A DNA stretch of 64,000 bases, taken from Corynebacterium mycetoides. GTDB taxonomy: Bacteria; Actinomycetota; Actinomycetes; Mycobacteriales; Mycobacteriaceae. The first letter of the stretch is position 1. Each line of letters starts with the position of its first letter. Shown one piece after another: positions 20,835-27,891 of this stretch. The notes under the pieces were generated by a model. It worked only from the letters and a program-made list of their open reading frames with translations, was not told the origin of the DNA and searched no databases. The translations under genes were made by a program, and so were the position numbers. The stretch lies in assembly GCF_900103625.1 (NCBI RefSeq), contig NZ_LT629700.1, positions 682,001-746,000 on the forward strand, read 5' to 3'.

Positions 20835-21296
20835 CTATTGCTGGGCGTCGACGTAGTCAAGGGGCGGGCACTTCTCCCACATGTCGAAGGCGTGCTCCCT
20901 GGCGGCCTCGGCCTCTTCAAAGCTCATCCCGGCATACGGGTCCGAGGAGATCATGGCCACCAGGGCATCACCGTCGTCGATGACGCCGCTGTCGATTAAC
21001 TCTTGGGTGTGCCGCCGCTCGCGCTCATTGGCGTACAGATCCGCGCAGGGGTCCGCTCCAGTAAGGGCGATTTGCTCCCGCCGCCATGCCTCCTGCGCCT
21101 TCTCGCCCTCGTCGCTGAAGTCGTAAGCTGCCTTGTTCACGAGAACTCCGAAGGCGAGCAGCACAAGGCTTGCCGCGATCAACATCATGATGGGAAAGAT
21201 GCTAAAGATGATGCCGGCAATGAGTCCGTTGTAACGGACACGAGCTCTGACGATTCCCAAAGCTCCGAGCACGACGACGGCGGTCAGCAGATTCAT
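20835..21296 (-). CDS. Two-span membrane protein of unknown function
   Basis: The 153-aa product has two N-terminal hydrophobic segments (MNLLTAVVVLGALGIV and GLIAGIIFSIFPIMMLIAASLVLLAF, the latter perhaps a long hairpin) and an acidic, helical cytoplasmic or extracellular tail with three Cys and many Glu/Ala. The start overlaps the upstream HTH gene's stop as ATGA. No family recognised. Coding character (codon bias, charged amphipathic tail) makes it a believable gene. Confidence 0.6.
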   Translation of the reverse strand: MNLLTAVVVLGALGIVRARVRYNGLIAGIIFSIFPIMMLIAASLVLLAFGVLVNKAAYDFSDEGEKAQEAWRREQIALTGADPCADLYANERERRHTQELIDSGVIDDGDALVAMISSDPYAGMSFEEAEAAREHAFDMWEKCPPLDYVDAQQ

Positions 21297-21523
21297 GGGT
21301 GCTCCTCCAGGGCACGGTAAATGGTTGATCGACTCACACCGTATTGCGTTGCCAAGACACTATTGGCCTCTCCGGCGGCCGCGCGCGCCAGAACTTCGCA
21401 CACGCGTTCGGGTGAAGAAGCTTTCACGCACGCATACCTTTCCGCCTGCTTTGCGATCACCATTTCCTCCGCCTGCCGCTCCCAGGCCGGCCCGCGCTCA
21501 CATCCGGCGAAGTTCTGGGCCAA
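21293..21523 (-). CDS. Small helix-turn-helix protein, resolvase-HTH-like
   Basis: A 76-aa frame whose C-terminal half (AGEANSVLATQYGVSRSTIYRALEE) has the shape of the Hin/resolvase-type helix-turn-helix, with the recognition helix in VSRSTIYRAL. No serine-recombinase catalytic domain precedes it, so it is either a small regulator or the surviving tail of a recombinase. It heads a short minus-strand set of accessory genes. Function is unknown; DNA binding is inferred. Confidence 0.55.
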   Translation of the reverse strand: MAQNFAGCERGPAWERQAEEMVIAKQAERYACVKASSPERVCEVLARAAAGEANSVLATQYGVSRSTIYRALEEHP

Positions 21524-21620
21524 GGACCTGCACTCCTTGGGTCACGCCTGCCACCGCGGAGGCCTATCACGAACAGGCACAGAGTTGGCGTTCAGAGATT
21601 CAAGTCGTGCTTGAAGCGAC
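21524..21620. other. Intergenic, no gene seen
   Basis: Separates the HTH gene from the CRISPR-like relic. I looked for additional repeat copies at one-unit spacing to the left of 21621 and found none that are convincing. Confidence 0.4.
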
Positions 21621-21711
21621 GGGATCATCCCAGCGTGTAGGGAACCGACTGGGGATTGCGGACAGGATGCGCTCGCGCATCTGGGATCATCCCCGCGTGC
21701 AGGGAGCCGAC
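21621..21711. CRISPR. Two-repeat CRISPR relic with type I-E geometry
   Basis: Two 29-bp copies, 21621-21649 and 21683-21711, begin GGGATCATCCC and end CCGAC; they differ at a few central positions. They enclose one 33-bp unique spacer (21650-21682). A period of 62 bp and the reverse-complement pattern CTCCC..GCGGGGATGATCCC match type I-E repeats of actinobacteria. The left copy is more degenerate, as in leader-distal repeats. No cas gene is in the window, so the array is orphaned or a relic. Confidence 0.62.
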
Positions 21712-21887
21712 ACCTAAGCGAAGTCCGCTACTCCGGCTACCCCGGGGCTGTGAGTCCGCCAAGTGGCTTCCCAAACAGGAAGGAGAGGGAATTGCGCCTT
21801 TAGGTCGTGGCCAGCAAACAGTCGCACGCGTGGATAGTGCGCCCGCTATACCTCCCTCATCTGGTCACCCCTACCCGAAGCCTTTCC
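21712..21887. other. Intergenic, no gene seen
   Basis: No further CRISPR repeat is found one unit to the right of 21711. No reading frame with coding character. Confidence 0.4.
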
Positions 21888-21949
21888 TGTTCGACCGGAA
21901 CGTCCCCGAAGCCCCCTAAACCGCCGGGCGCGCGCCTTCCGGTCGAACA
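21888..21949. repeat. 61-bp-type hyphenated inverted repeat, unit C
   Basis: Arms TGTTCGACCGGAA (21888-21900) and TTCCGGTCGAACA (21937-21949), perfect over 13 bp. The loop start is nearly identical to unit B. It lies about 20 bp beyond the tRNA-Val terminator. Confidence 0.92.
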
Positions 21950-21969
21950 GCCCCGGAGGGGCCAGACAC

Positions 21970-21999
21970 AAAAACCCGGGCCGCACGCGCGACCCGGGT
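21970..21999 (-). terminator. Rho-independent terminator of tRNA-Val(CAC)
   Basis: On the minus strand ACCCGGGTCGC pairs with GCGGCCCGGGT across a GCGT loop and is followed by a T run. It starts about 13 nt after the tRNA 3' end. Confidence 0.82.
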
Positions 22000-22012
22000 C
22001 ACAAAACATCTG

Positions 22013-22084
22013 TGGTCCTAGCTGGGTTCGAACCAGCGACCTTTCCGGTGTGAACGGAACGCTCTTCCACTGAGCCATAGGACC
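22013..22084 (-). tRNA. tRNA-Val (anticodon CAC)
   Basis: Cloverleaf: acceptor GGTCCTA/TAGGACC, D-arm GCTC/GAGC, anticodon arm TTCCG-TTCACAC-CGGAA giving anticodon CAC (codon GUG), T-arm GCTGG/CCAGC with TTCGAAC loop, discriminator A. CCA is not encoded. It points away from the six-gene plus-strand side and has its own terminator. Confidence 0.95.
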
Positions 22085-22244
22085 GAATCTGGAAGGAGAC
22101 TTTACACGGCACCCTCGAATCACCCTAATCCGCAGGTCAGGGCGCGCATCACAGTAGAACCCCGCGCACGTCGCCTCGCCAGCGGATCACACCGGTGTCA
22201 TTCGCTTAACCCACGCACATTCGGCCCCTGACCTTGGCGATTTG

Positions 22245-22275
22245 TGATTGGCCCGACAAAGCGGTTAATGTTCTA
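22245..22275 (+). promoter_or_regulatory. Possible promoter of the tRNA cluster
   Basis: TTGTGA (near 22245) and TTAATG (near 22264), about 18 bp apart, resemble -35/-10 elements about 35 bp before the first tRNA-Gly. Weak match; assigned from position. Confidence 0.3.
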
Positions 22276-22306
22276 TCTCGCACAACACGTCAATCGTGCG
22301 GTGTGT

Positions 22307-22379
22307 GCGGATGTAGCGCAGTTGGTAGCGCATCACCTTGCCAAGGTGAGGGTCGCGAGTTCGAGTCTCGTCATCCGCT
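22307..22379 (+). tRNA. tRNA-Gly (anticodon GCC), copy 1
   Basis: Acceptor GCGGATG/CATCCGC; anticodon arm CACCT-TGCCA-AGGTG region gives GCC; T-arm GCGAG/CTCGT-type with TTCGAGT loop. The gene body is identical to the copies at 22527 and 22828. Confidence 0.95.
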
Positions 22380-22428
22380 CTCGGCTCCTTTAGCGGGCCG
22401 AACAATGCAATATCCTGCAAAATTGCAC

Positions 22429-22500
22429 GCGCGTTTAGCTCAGCGGGAGAGCGCTTCCCTGACACGGAAGAGGTCACTGGTTCAATCCCAGTATCGCGCA
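22429..22500 (+). tRNA. tRNA-Val (anticodon GAC), copy 1 with acceptor mismatch
   Basis: Anticodon arm CTTCC-CTGACAC-GGAAG gives GAC. The acceptor is GCGCGTT against ATCGCGC, with a T-T mismatch at pair 6; the second copy at 22730 has GCGCGAT and pairs perfectly. Otherwise the two are the same over the gene body. Confidence 0.92.
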
Positions 22501-22526
22501 CCGAGTGCCCCACCACGGGGCCTCAC

Positions 22527-22599
22527 GCGGATGTAGCGCAGTTGGTAGCGCATCACCTTGCCAAGGTGAGGGTCGCGAGTTCGAGTCTCGTCATCCGCT
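22527..22599 (+). tRNA. tRNA-Gly (anticodon GCC), copy 2
   Basis: Same sequence as copy 1. It is separated from tRNA-Val copy 1 by a 26-bp spacer that recurs unchanged before copy 3. Confidence 0.95.
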
Positions 22600-22635
22600 C
22601 CAAGTACATACAGCGTACTTTGGGGGTAACTCCAC

Positions 22636-22706
22636 GGTGGATTGGTCGAGTGGTTAGGCAACGGTCTGCAAAACCGTGTACACGGGTTCGATTCCCGTAT
22701 CCACCT
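22636..22706 (+). tRNA. tRNA-Cys (anticodon GCA)
   Basis: Acceptor GGTGGAT/ATCCACC, anticodon arm ACGGT-CTGCAAA-ACCGT giving GCA, T-arm CGGG..CCCG with TTCGATT loop, discriminator T. Sits between the two Val-Gly pairs. Confidence 0.95.
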
Positions 22707-22729
22707 CCAAGCCATCGAATGGCTTTTAC

Positions 22730-22801
22730 GCGCGATTAGCTCAGCGGGAGAGCGCTTCCCTGACACGGAAGAGGTCACTGGTTCAATCCCAGTATCGCGC
22801 A
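22730..22801 (+). tRNA. tRNA-Val (anticodon GAC), copy 2
   Basis: Acceptor GCGCGAT/ATCGCGC is fully paired; anticodon loop CTGACAC gives GAC. Followed by the same 26-bp spacer as copy 1. Confidence 0.95.
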
Positions 22802-22827
22802 CCGAGTGCCCCACCACGGGGCCTCAC

Positions 22828-22900
22828 GCGGATGTAGCGCAGTTGGTAGCGCATCACCTTGCCAAGGTGAGGGTCGCGAGTTCGAGTCTCGTCATCCGCT
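22828..22900 (+). tRNA. tRNA-Gly (anticodon GCC), copy 3
   Basis: Same gene body as copies 1 and 2. This one is followed by an encoded CCA (22901-22903). The ribD-like gene starts only about 10 nt downstream. Confidence 0.95.
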
Positions 22901-22909
22901 CCACGTACT

Positions 22910-23578
22910 ATGTCGCCCATGACTCCCTCGGATCTCATCGGGCCCACACTCACCGCCGACCAGCCGGAGTTCCGGATGGTGGCGGTGATGTCGTTGTTCG
23001 GGGCGTTGTCGCGCGCCGGCACCTCCGGTTCCATGGGCAACGACCTCGACGCCCGCCTTCTGGCGGCCCTGCGCGAGTGGTCGGACTGCGTCCTCGTCAG
23101 CGCGTCCACGGTGCGCGCGGAAGACTACGGGCCAGCCTCGACGCAGTTTGCGGTCCTCTCGCGCACGCTGGACTTCGACGCCTCGGCGCGCTTTTTCGCG
23201 GGCACTCCCCCGCTGATTCTGACTCCGCAAGCATCGCTCACCGACCCCGCCCTCGGCCCCGCGCGCGCCGCGCTGGAGCAAGCGGGAGCCCAGCTCGTCG
23301 GCACCGGCGCGGGAACGGCCGCGGAGGTCGTGGCGGCGCTGCATGCCAGGGGGTTGCGGCGGATCTCCTGCGAGGGCGGGCCGAAGGTGTATTCCGCGAT
23401 GCTCTCCGGTGACGTGGTGGATGTGGTCCACGTGACGGTGGATCCGTCGATAAGCGGCAGCGATGCGAACTACCTCCCGCCGCTGGAGGCGCGGGGCGCG
23501 ATGCGCCGCTTTACGCTCGAATCCGCCGTCAGCGACGATTCGGTGCTCTTTACCCGCTACCGGCGGGTGCGCCCCTGA
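22910..23578 (+). CDS. RibD C-terminal-domain (dihydrofolate-reductase-like) protein
   Basis: The 222-aa protein fits the pyrimidine-reductase half of RibD: NADPH-type fold with DCVLVSASTVRAEDYG near residue 60, the glycine motif ISCEGGPKVYSAML, and a C-terminal strand VDVVHVTVDPSISG. The deaminase domain of full RibD is absent, so it is a stand-alone reductase of unknown substrate. ATG 22910 and ATG 22919 are both possible; neither has a clear ribosome site. It is the first protein gene after the tRNA cluster, upstream of aftC as in C. glutamicum. Confidence 0.82.
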   Translation: MSPMTPSDLIGPTLTADQPEFRMVAVMSLFGALSRAGTSGSMGNDLDARLLAALREWSDCVLVSASTVRAEDYGPASTQFAVLSRTLDFDASARFFAGTPPLILTPQASLTDPALGPARAALEQAGAQLVGTGAGTAAEVVAALHARGLRRISCEGGPKVYSAMLSGDVVDVVHVTVDPSISGSDANYLPPLEARGAMRRFTLESAVSDDSVLFTRYRRVRP

Positions 23579-23608
23579 ACGGTTCGGGCCCCCGGTACGG
23601 TGTGTCCC

Positions 23609-24877
23609 ATGGAAAAGCTCGCGTCCCTCTGGGTGGACCCGGACCCGCGCCCGAGCGCCGCGCCGGCGCGCACCGTGGCCAACTACGTCGCCTGGCCGGT
23701 GGCGGCGCTCATCGTCATCCACCGCGTGGTGGTGCTCGCTTGGACGGGCTCGCCTACCGACGACTTCACCACCGTGTGGTCCGCCGCACGGCGATTCGTG
23801 GACCGGGTGCCGGTGTATGACGAGATATACCACCACGTCAACCCGCACTACCTGTACAACCCGGGGGCGACACTTCTGCTCTCGCCGCTGGGCCTGACCG
23901 GCAACCTTGATGCGGCTCGCTCGCTGTTCATCCTCGCGAACGCCGGCGCCATCATCGCCGCGCTCGCGTGGCTGACGCTGCGCTCCGGGTTCCGGCTGTC
24001 GCACCCGGTGTTCCCCTTCGTCGTCGCGGTGGCGTTTCTCACGGAATCGGTCACCAATACCCTGGTGTTCTCCAACATCAACGGCATTCTCCTGCTGGCG
24101 CTCGTGGCTTTTCTCGATCTGTTTCTGCGGGGACGGCCGTGGGCGGCCGGCCTCATATTGGGTCTGGCTATCGTGGTCAAACCTATGTTCGCGCCGCTCA
24201 TCGTCTTGCCGCTCATGCGGCTGGAGTGGCGCACTCCCCTCGTGGCCGTCGCCGTGCCCGCAGCGCTCAACGCCGTCGCCTGGCCGCTTACCCCCGGGGC
24301 CGGGGACTACGTGTCCAAGGTCATGCCGTACCTGTCCGTCACCCGCGACTACGCGAACGCCTCGCTGGCGGGTTTCGCGGCGTACTACGGCATGCCCGGC
24401 TGGCTGCACGTCGCCGTATTCGCCGCCCTGGCCGCGGCTGTGGCCGTGGCCGTGCTTGGGCTGGCGCGCTACCGCTACAGCGACGAGTGGCTCTGGGCGG
24501 CAGCGAGCTCCGGCGTGCTCATTGCCGGGGTGTGCCTTCTGTCGTCGCTCGGCCAGGCGTATTACTCCATGATGCTATTTCCGGCGATCTTCACGGTCTT
24601 CCGCCCGCTGAGCCCCATGCACACCGCGCCGGTGTGGGTGGGAATAGCCGTCTTCCTCTCACCGTTGCAGTGGACGACACACAGGATGCCCAACGTAGGG
24701 GCGAACCTCGATATTGCCCTCGTCACCGCCGCGTGGAGCGTGTTCGTCATCGCGATCGCGGCGTGGGTAGTGTCGGTGTCAACTAACAGATCTACTGCTA
24801 AAAAGGAGCCCACACATGACACAACCGAACTTCCTCAACTGGACCGAGGACCAGTGGCGCGCCAAGCTCAGCGATGA
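23609..24877 (+). CDS. aftC: AftC-like arabinofuranosyltransferase (DUF2029 family, polyprenyl-dependent)
   Basis: About ten membrane spans over 422 aa, with the acidic motif of GT-C enzymes in the first loop (SPTDDFTTVWSAARRFVDRV, about residues 46-65) and YHHVNPHYLYNPGATLL. This family adds alpha-1,3 arabinofuranose branches using decaprenyl-phosphoryl arabinose outside the membrane, building arabinogalactan. The symbol rests on family and on the ribD-like-aftC-msrB-hemQ order of corynebacteria. Its last about 20 codons overlap the msrB start by 62 nt in another frame, an unusually long overlap. Confidence 0.82.
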   Translation: MEKLASLWVDPDPRPSAAPARTVANYVAWPVAALIVIHRVVVLAWTGSPTDDFTTVWSAARRFVDRVPVYDEIYHHVNPHYLYNPGATLLLSPLGLTGNLDAARSLFILANAGAIIAALAWLTLRSGFRLSHPVFPFVVAVAFLTESVTNTLVFSNINGILLLALVAFLDLFLRGRPWAAGLILGLAIVVKPMFAPLIVLPLMRLEWRTPLVAVAVPAALNAVAWPLTPGAGDYVSKVMPYLSVTRDYANASLAGFAAYYGMPGWLHVAVFAALAAAVAVAVLGLARYRYSDEWLWAAASSGVLIAGVCLLSSLGQAYYSMMLFPAIFTVFRPLSPMHTAPVWVGIAVFLSPLQWTTHRMPNVGANLDIALVTAAWSVFVIAIAAWVVSVSTNRSTAKKEPTHDTTELPQLDRGPVARQAQR

Positions 24878-25235
24878 GGAATACGCCGTCCTGCGCCAGG
24901 CCGCCACGGAGCGCCCCGGCACCGGCGAGTACGTAGACACGGAGACGGAGGGCATCTACCGGTGCCGCGCCTGCGGCGCCGAGCTCTTCCGCTCCACCGA
25001 GAAGTTCGACGCGCACTGCGGGTGGCCGTCGTTCTTTAGCCCGCTTGCGGGCAACAGCATCATCGAGCGCGAGGACCGCAGCCTGGGCATGGTGCGCACC
25101 GAGGTGCTGTGCGCGAACTGCGGATCCCACCTCGGCCACGTGTTCGCCGGCGAGGGCTTCGACACCCCCACCGACCTGCGCTACTGCATCAACTCCGTCT
25201 CGCTGACCCTCGACGAGAAGCCGGTCGAGCGCTAG
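24816..25235 (+). CDS. msrB: Peptide-methionine (R)-S-oxide reductase MsrB
   Basis: Repairs methionine-R-sulfoxide in proteins. The 139-aa product has the zinc Cys pairs (Cys50/Cys53 in YRCRAC and Cys99/Cys102 in LCANC), the HCGWPSF motif and the catalytic Cys124 in RYCINS. AAAAGGAG lies just upstream of ATG 24816. It starts inside the aftC frame and ends on a CTAG shared with the convergent hemQ stop. Confidence 0.97.
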   Translation: MTQPNFLNWTEDQWRAKLSDEEYAVLRQAATERPGTGEYVDTETEGIYRCRACGAELFRSTEKFDAHCGWPSFFSPLAGNSIIEREDRSLGMVRTEVLCANCGSHLGHVFAGEGFDTPTDLRYCINSVSLTLDEKPVER

Positions 25236-25939
25236 GGCAGGACCCTGACGATCTCGCCGATGTCGGCGACACGGCGGCCGGTCTGGAACGGCACCTCCTC
25301 GCGCACGTGCAGGCGCGCCTCGGTGTAGCGCATCTTGTGCATCAGGTCCGAGATGCGGGAGAGGTCGTCCGCCTCAAAGGCGAGCATCCACTCGTAGTCG
25401 CCGAGCGCGAACGCGGAGACCGTGTTCGCGCGCACGTCCGCGTAGTCGGCCGCGGCGCGGCCGTGCTCGGCGAGGATGCGGCGGCGCTGCTCCGGCTCGA
25501 GGATGTACCAGTCGTAGGAGCGCACAAAGGGGTAGACGGTGATCCACTCGCGCGGCTCCTCCCCCATCAAGAACGCGGGCAGGTGCGTGCGGTTGAACTC
25601 CGCGGGGCGGTGCAGCCCGTTGCCGATCCACCCCAGCTCAAGCACCTGGCCCAGGGTGGTGGTGCGGCGGAAGTCCGCCAGCGCCTTCTGCAGCTGCTCG
25701 AAGTGCTCCGCGTGCCACCAGATCATCACGTCGGCGTCGGAACGCGTGCCGGTGACGTCGTAGATCCCGCGCACCGTCACCTCCCCCGCGCCGTCAAGGT
25801 CGGCGAAGAACGCACTCGCCTGCGCAATAATGTCCTCGCGATCTGTTGCCAGGGCGCCGGGGATGGCGCGGAAGGTCACCCACTGGGTGTAGCGCTGTGT
25901 CTTGTTCAGTGCCTCGTAATCCACCTGATTATCACTCAT
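25232..25939 (-). CDS. hemQ: Coproheme decarboxylase HemQ (ChdC, chlorite-dismutase family)
   Basis: Oxidatively decarboxylates coproheme III to heme b in the coproporphyrin-dependent pathway of monoderm bacteria. The 235-aa protein starts [17 protein letters not shown] after AAAGGAG (5 nt). It has the family segments [22 protein letters not shown] and [16 protein letters not shown] with a conserved Tyr suited to decarboxylation, and [23 protein letters not shown] near the end. Divergent from the DUF3000 gene and convergent with msrB (4-nt overlap). Confidence 0.94.
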   Translation of the reverse strand: MSDNQVDYEALNKTQRYTQWVTFRAIPGALATDREDIIAQASAFFADLDGAGEVTVRGIYDVTGTRSDADVMIWWHAEHFEQLQKALADFRRTTTLGQVLELGWIGNGLHRPAEFNRTHLPAFLMGEEPREWITVYPFVRSYDWYILEPEQRRRILAEHGRAAADYADVRANTVSAFALGDYEWMLAFEADDLSRISDLMHKMRYTEARLHVREEVPFQTGRRVADIGEIVRVLP

Positions 25940-26056
25940 GACACTCCTTTCCCGCCCCCACGGTGAGGGCATAGTTCTCCGTCAACCCTACTCGTTCACG
26001 CGCGCCCAACGGCGCGCCTTACCCCGTTCGCGCGGGCTCACCGTTAGCGTGAAGCC

Positions 26057-26701
26057 GTGATGAATCCCGAGACCTCCTCTCAGAGCACCTCACCGCAGGC
26101 CGGAGCCGGCGAAAGCGGCGAGAAATCCGCCTCGCCTGCGGAATTCACGGCCGCGGTCGAGTCGATGCACGCCGCCACGCTGCGCAAAGAAATCACCCTG
26201 GGCACGATCCGCCCCCCGCAGCGACCGGCGCAGTTTAGCCACGCTGTGGGTTTGGAAGTCTCCCGCGGCGAGCCCGAGTCCGCGCACGCGGTGCCCGTGG
26301 ATTCCGAGGGCGACGCCTTCGGACGACTCATCCTGCTGCATTCCCCCGACGCCGAGGAGGCCTGGGAGGGATCCATGCGCCTTGTCGCCTACATCCAGGC
26401 GGACATGGATGACGCCGTCGCCGCCGACCCGCTGCTTCCCGACGTCGCGTGGCAGTGGCTCACCGAGTCGCTGGCCGACAACGGTGCCGGCTACACCAAC
26501 CTCGGCGGCACCGTGACCTCCACCTCGTCCGTGCGCTTCGGCGAGATCGGCGGCCCGCCGCGCGCGTACCAGCTAGAGATGCGTGCGTCGTGGACCGCAG
26601 ACGGGCTCGATCTATCCCACCACGTGGAGGCATTCGCCACCGTCCTCGCCCACGTCGCCGGCCTGCCGCCGGAGGGCGTGGCCCAGCTCGGCCCGCGGTA
26701 G
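26057..26701 (+). CDS. DUF3000-family protein
   Basis: An acidic 214-aa cytoplasmic protein; GTG 26057 and ATG 26060 are adjacent start options. It has the family-type core (RPAQFSHAVGLEV, WQWLTESLADNGAGYTNLGGTVTST, PRAYQLEMRASWT). Conserved in actinobacteria next to rnd and hemQ; no biochemical function is known. Its stop overlaps the GTG of rnd as TAGTG, so both are one transcription unit. Confidence 0.85.
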   Translation: MMNPETSSQSTSPQAGAGESGEKSASPAEFTAAVESMHAATLRKEITLGTIRPPQRPAQFSHAVGLEVSRGEPESAHAVPVDSEGDAFGRLILLHSPDAEEAWEGSMRLVAYIQADMDDAVAADPLLPDVAWQWLTESLADNGAGYTNLGGTVTSTSSVRFGEIGGPPRAYQLEMRASWTADGLDLSHHVEAFATVLAHVAGLPPEGVAQLGPR

Positions 26702-27891
26702 TGCGCTTTTCGCTTGTCAGCGACCCCGTGGCGTTCCGTGATGCCGCCGACGCCCTCGCCGCCGGGCGCGGCCCCTTCGCGCTGGACACGGAGCGCGCCT
26801 CCACGTACCGCTACGACGACCGCGCGTTCCTAGTCCAGGTGGCGCGCAGAGACGCAGGCACGTTCCTCATCGCACCGGAGGGGCACCGGGACGCAGTGCG
26901 CGCGGCCTTCGCCCCGGTGCTGAGCGGGGCCGACTGGATCCTGCACGCCGCCGGCGAGGACCTGCCCAGTCTGCGCCTTCTGGGCCTGACACCGGGCACG
27001 CTGTTCGACACCGAGCTCGCGGCGCGCCTCGCGGGGTTTGCACGCCCCAACCTGGCCGCAATGGTGGCCGAGTTTACCGGCGTCGAGCTGGAGAAGGGCC
27101 ACGGCCGCGAGGACTGGTCCCGCACCCCGCTGCCGCGGGCGTGGCAGGAGTACGCCGCCGACGACGTGGAGTACTTGAACGACCTCGCAGAGGGCCTGGC
27201 CGAGTACCTGGACCGGGACGGAAAGCTTGAGGCGGCCGCGCAGGAGTTCGACCACCTCATGTCGCTGCCCCCGCCCCCGCGCAAGACGTGGCGCGACATC
27301 AAGGGCATTACCACGGTGCCCCCTGGCCTGGGCACGCGGATCGTGCGCGCGTTGTGGGAGCACCGCGACGCCCGCGCCCGCGCCACCGACACCTCCCCCC
27401 ACGCACTGCTGGCCTCAAAGGTGATCATCCAGATCGCGCGGGCCCGTCCCCGCACCCCCGGCGCACTAACTCACGTCCCGGGCTTTCCCGCGCGGCGGCG
27501 CGGCGCCGTCGACGAGTGGTTCGCGGTGCTCTCCCGCGTCTACGACGCCCCCGAGGACCTTTCGCCCGCGGCCGACCTCGGCCCTGCTGAGACGGAGCCG
27601 CCGTCTAAATCCGCCTGGCAGCGCCACCACCCGGAGTCGTGGGCGCGCCTCGTCGCGGCGCGCGACGGGGTGGCCGGGGCCGCGGCCAAGCTCGAGATTG
27701 CCCCGGAGGTTCTCCTCCAGCCGGCGGTGCTGCGCCGGGCAGTCTGGGACGGCGCCGACGGGGACACGGACCGCGTTGCCCGCCGGCTCGCGCGGCTTGG
27801 CGCGCGCCCCTGGCAGGTCGGGGCCGCGGCCCCGGTCGTCGCTAAGGGTCTCGCAGAACTTGAAGCTGAGCGTGCGTCAGAAACCGGTTAG
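26701..27891 (+). CDS. rnd: Ribonuclease D
   Basis: 3'-5' exonuclease that trims tRNA and other small RNAs. From GTG 26701 the product is 396 aa. The DEDDy domain shows Exo [14 protein letters not shown] (Asp and Glu), Exo [17 protein letters not shown], and Exo [17 protein letters not shown] (Tyr and Asp). An HRDC domain follows ([15 protein letters not shown] region). The frame is open further upstream to 26449, but that part overlaps the DUF3000 gene. Its TAG overlaps the convergent dxs stop by 4 nt. Confidence 0.93.
   Translation: MRFSLVSDPVAFRDAADALAAGRGPFALDTERASTYRYDDRAFLVQVARRDAGTFLIAPEGHRDAVRAAFAPVLSGADWILHAAGEDLPSLRLLGLTPGTLFDTELAARLAGFARPNLAAMVAEFTGVELEKGHGREDWSRTPLPRAWQEYAADDVEYLNDLAEGLAEYLDRDGKLEAAAQEFDHLMSLPPPPRKTWRDIKGITTVPPGLGTRIVRALWEHRDARARATDTSPHALLASKVIIQIARARPRTPGALTHVPGFPARRRGAVDEWFAVLSRVYDAPEDLSPAADLGPAETEPPSKSAWQRHHPESWARLVAARDGVAGAAAKLEIAPEVLLQPAVLRRAVWDGADGDTDRVARRLARLGARPWQVGAAAPVVAKGLAELEAERASETG

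Noticed and set aside
22892..24409. 505-aa minus-strand frame beneath the ribD-like gene and aftC
   Set aside because: Low-complexity Arg/Gly/His translation; it starts inside aftC and runs into the tRNA-Gly gene.
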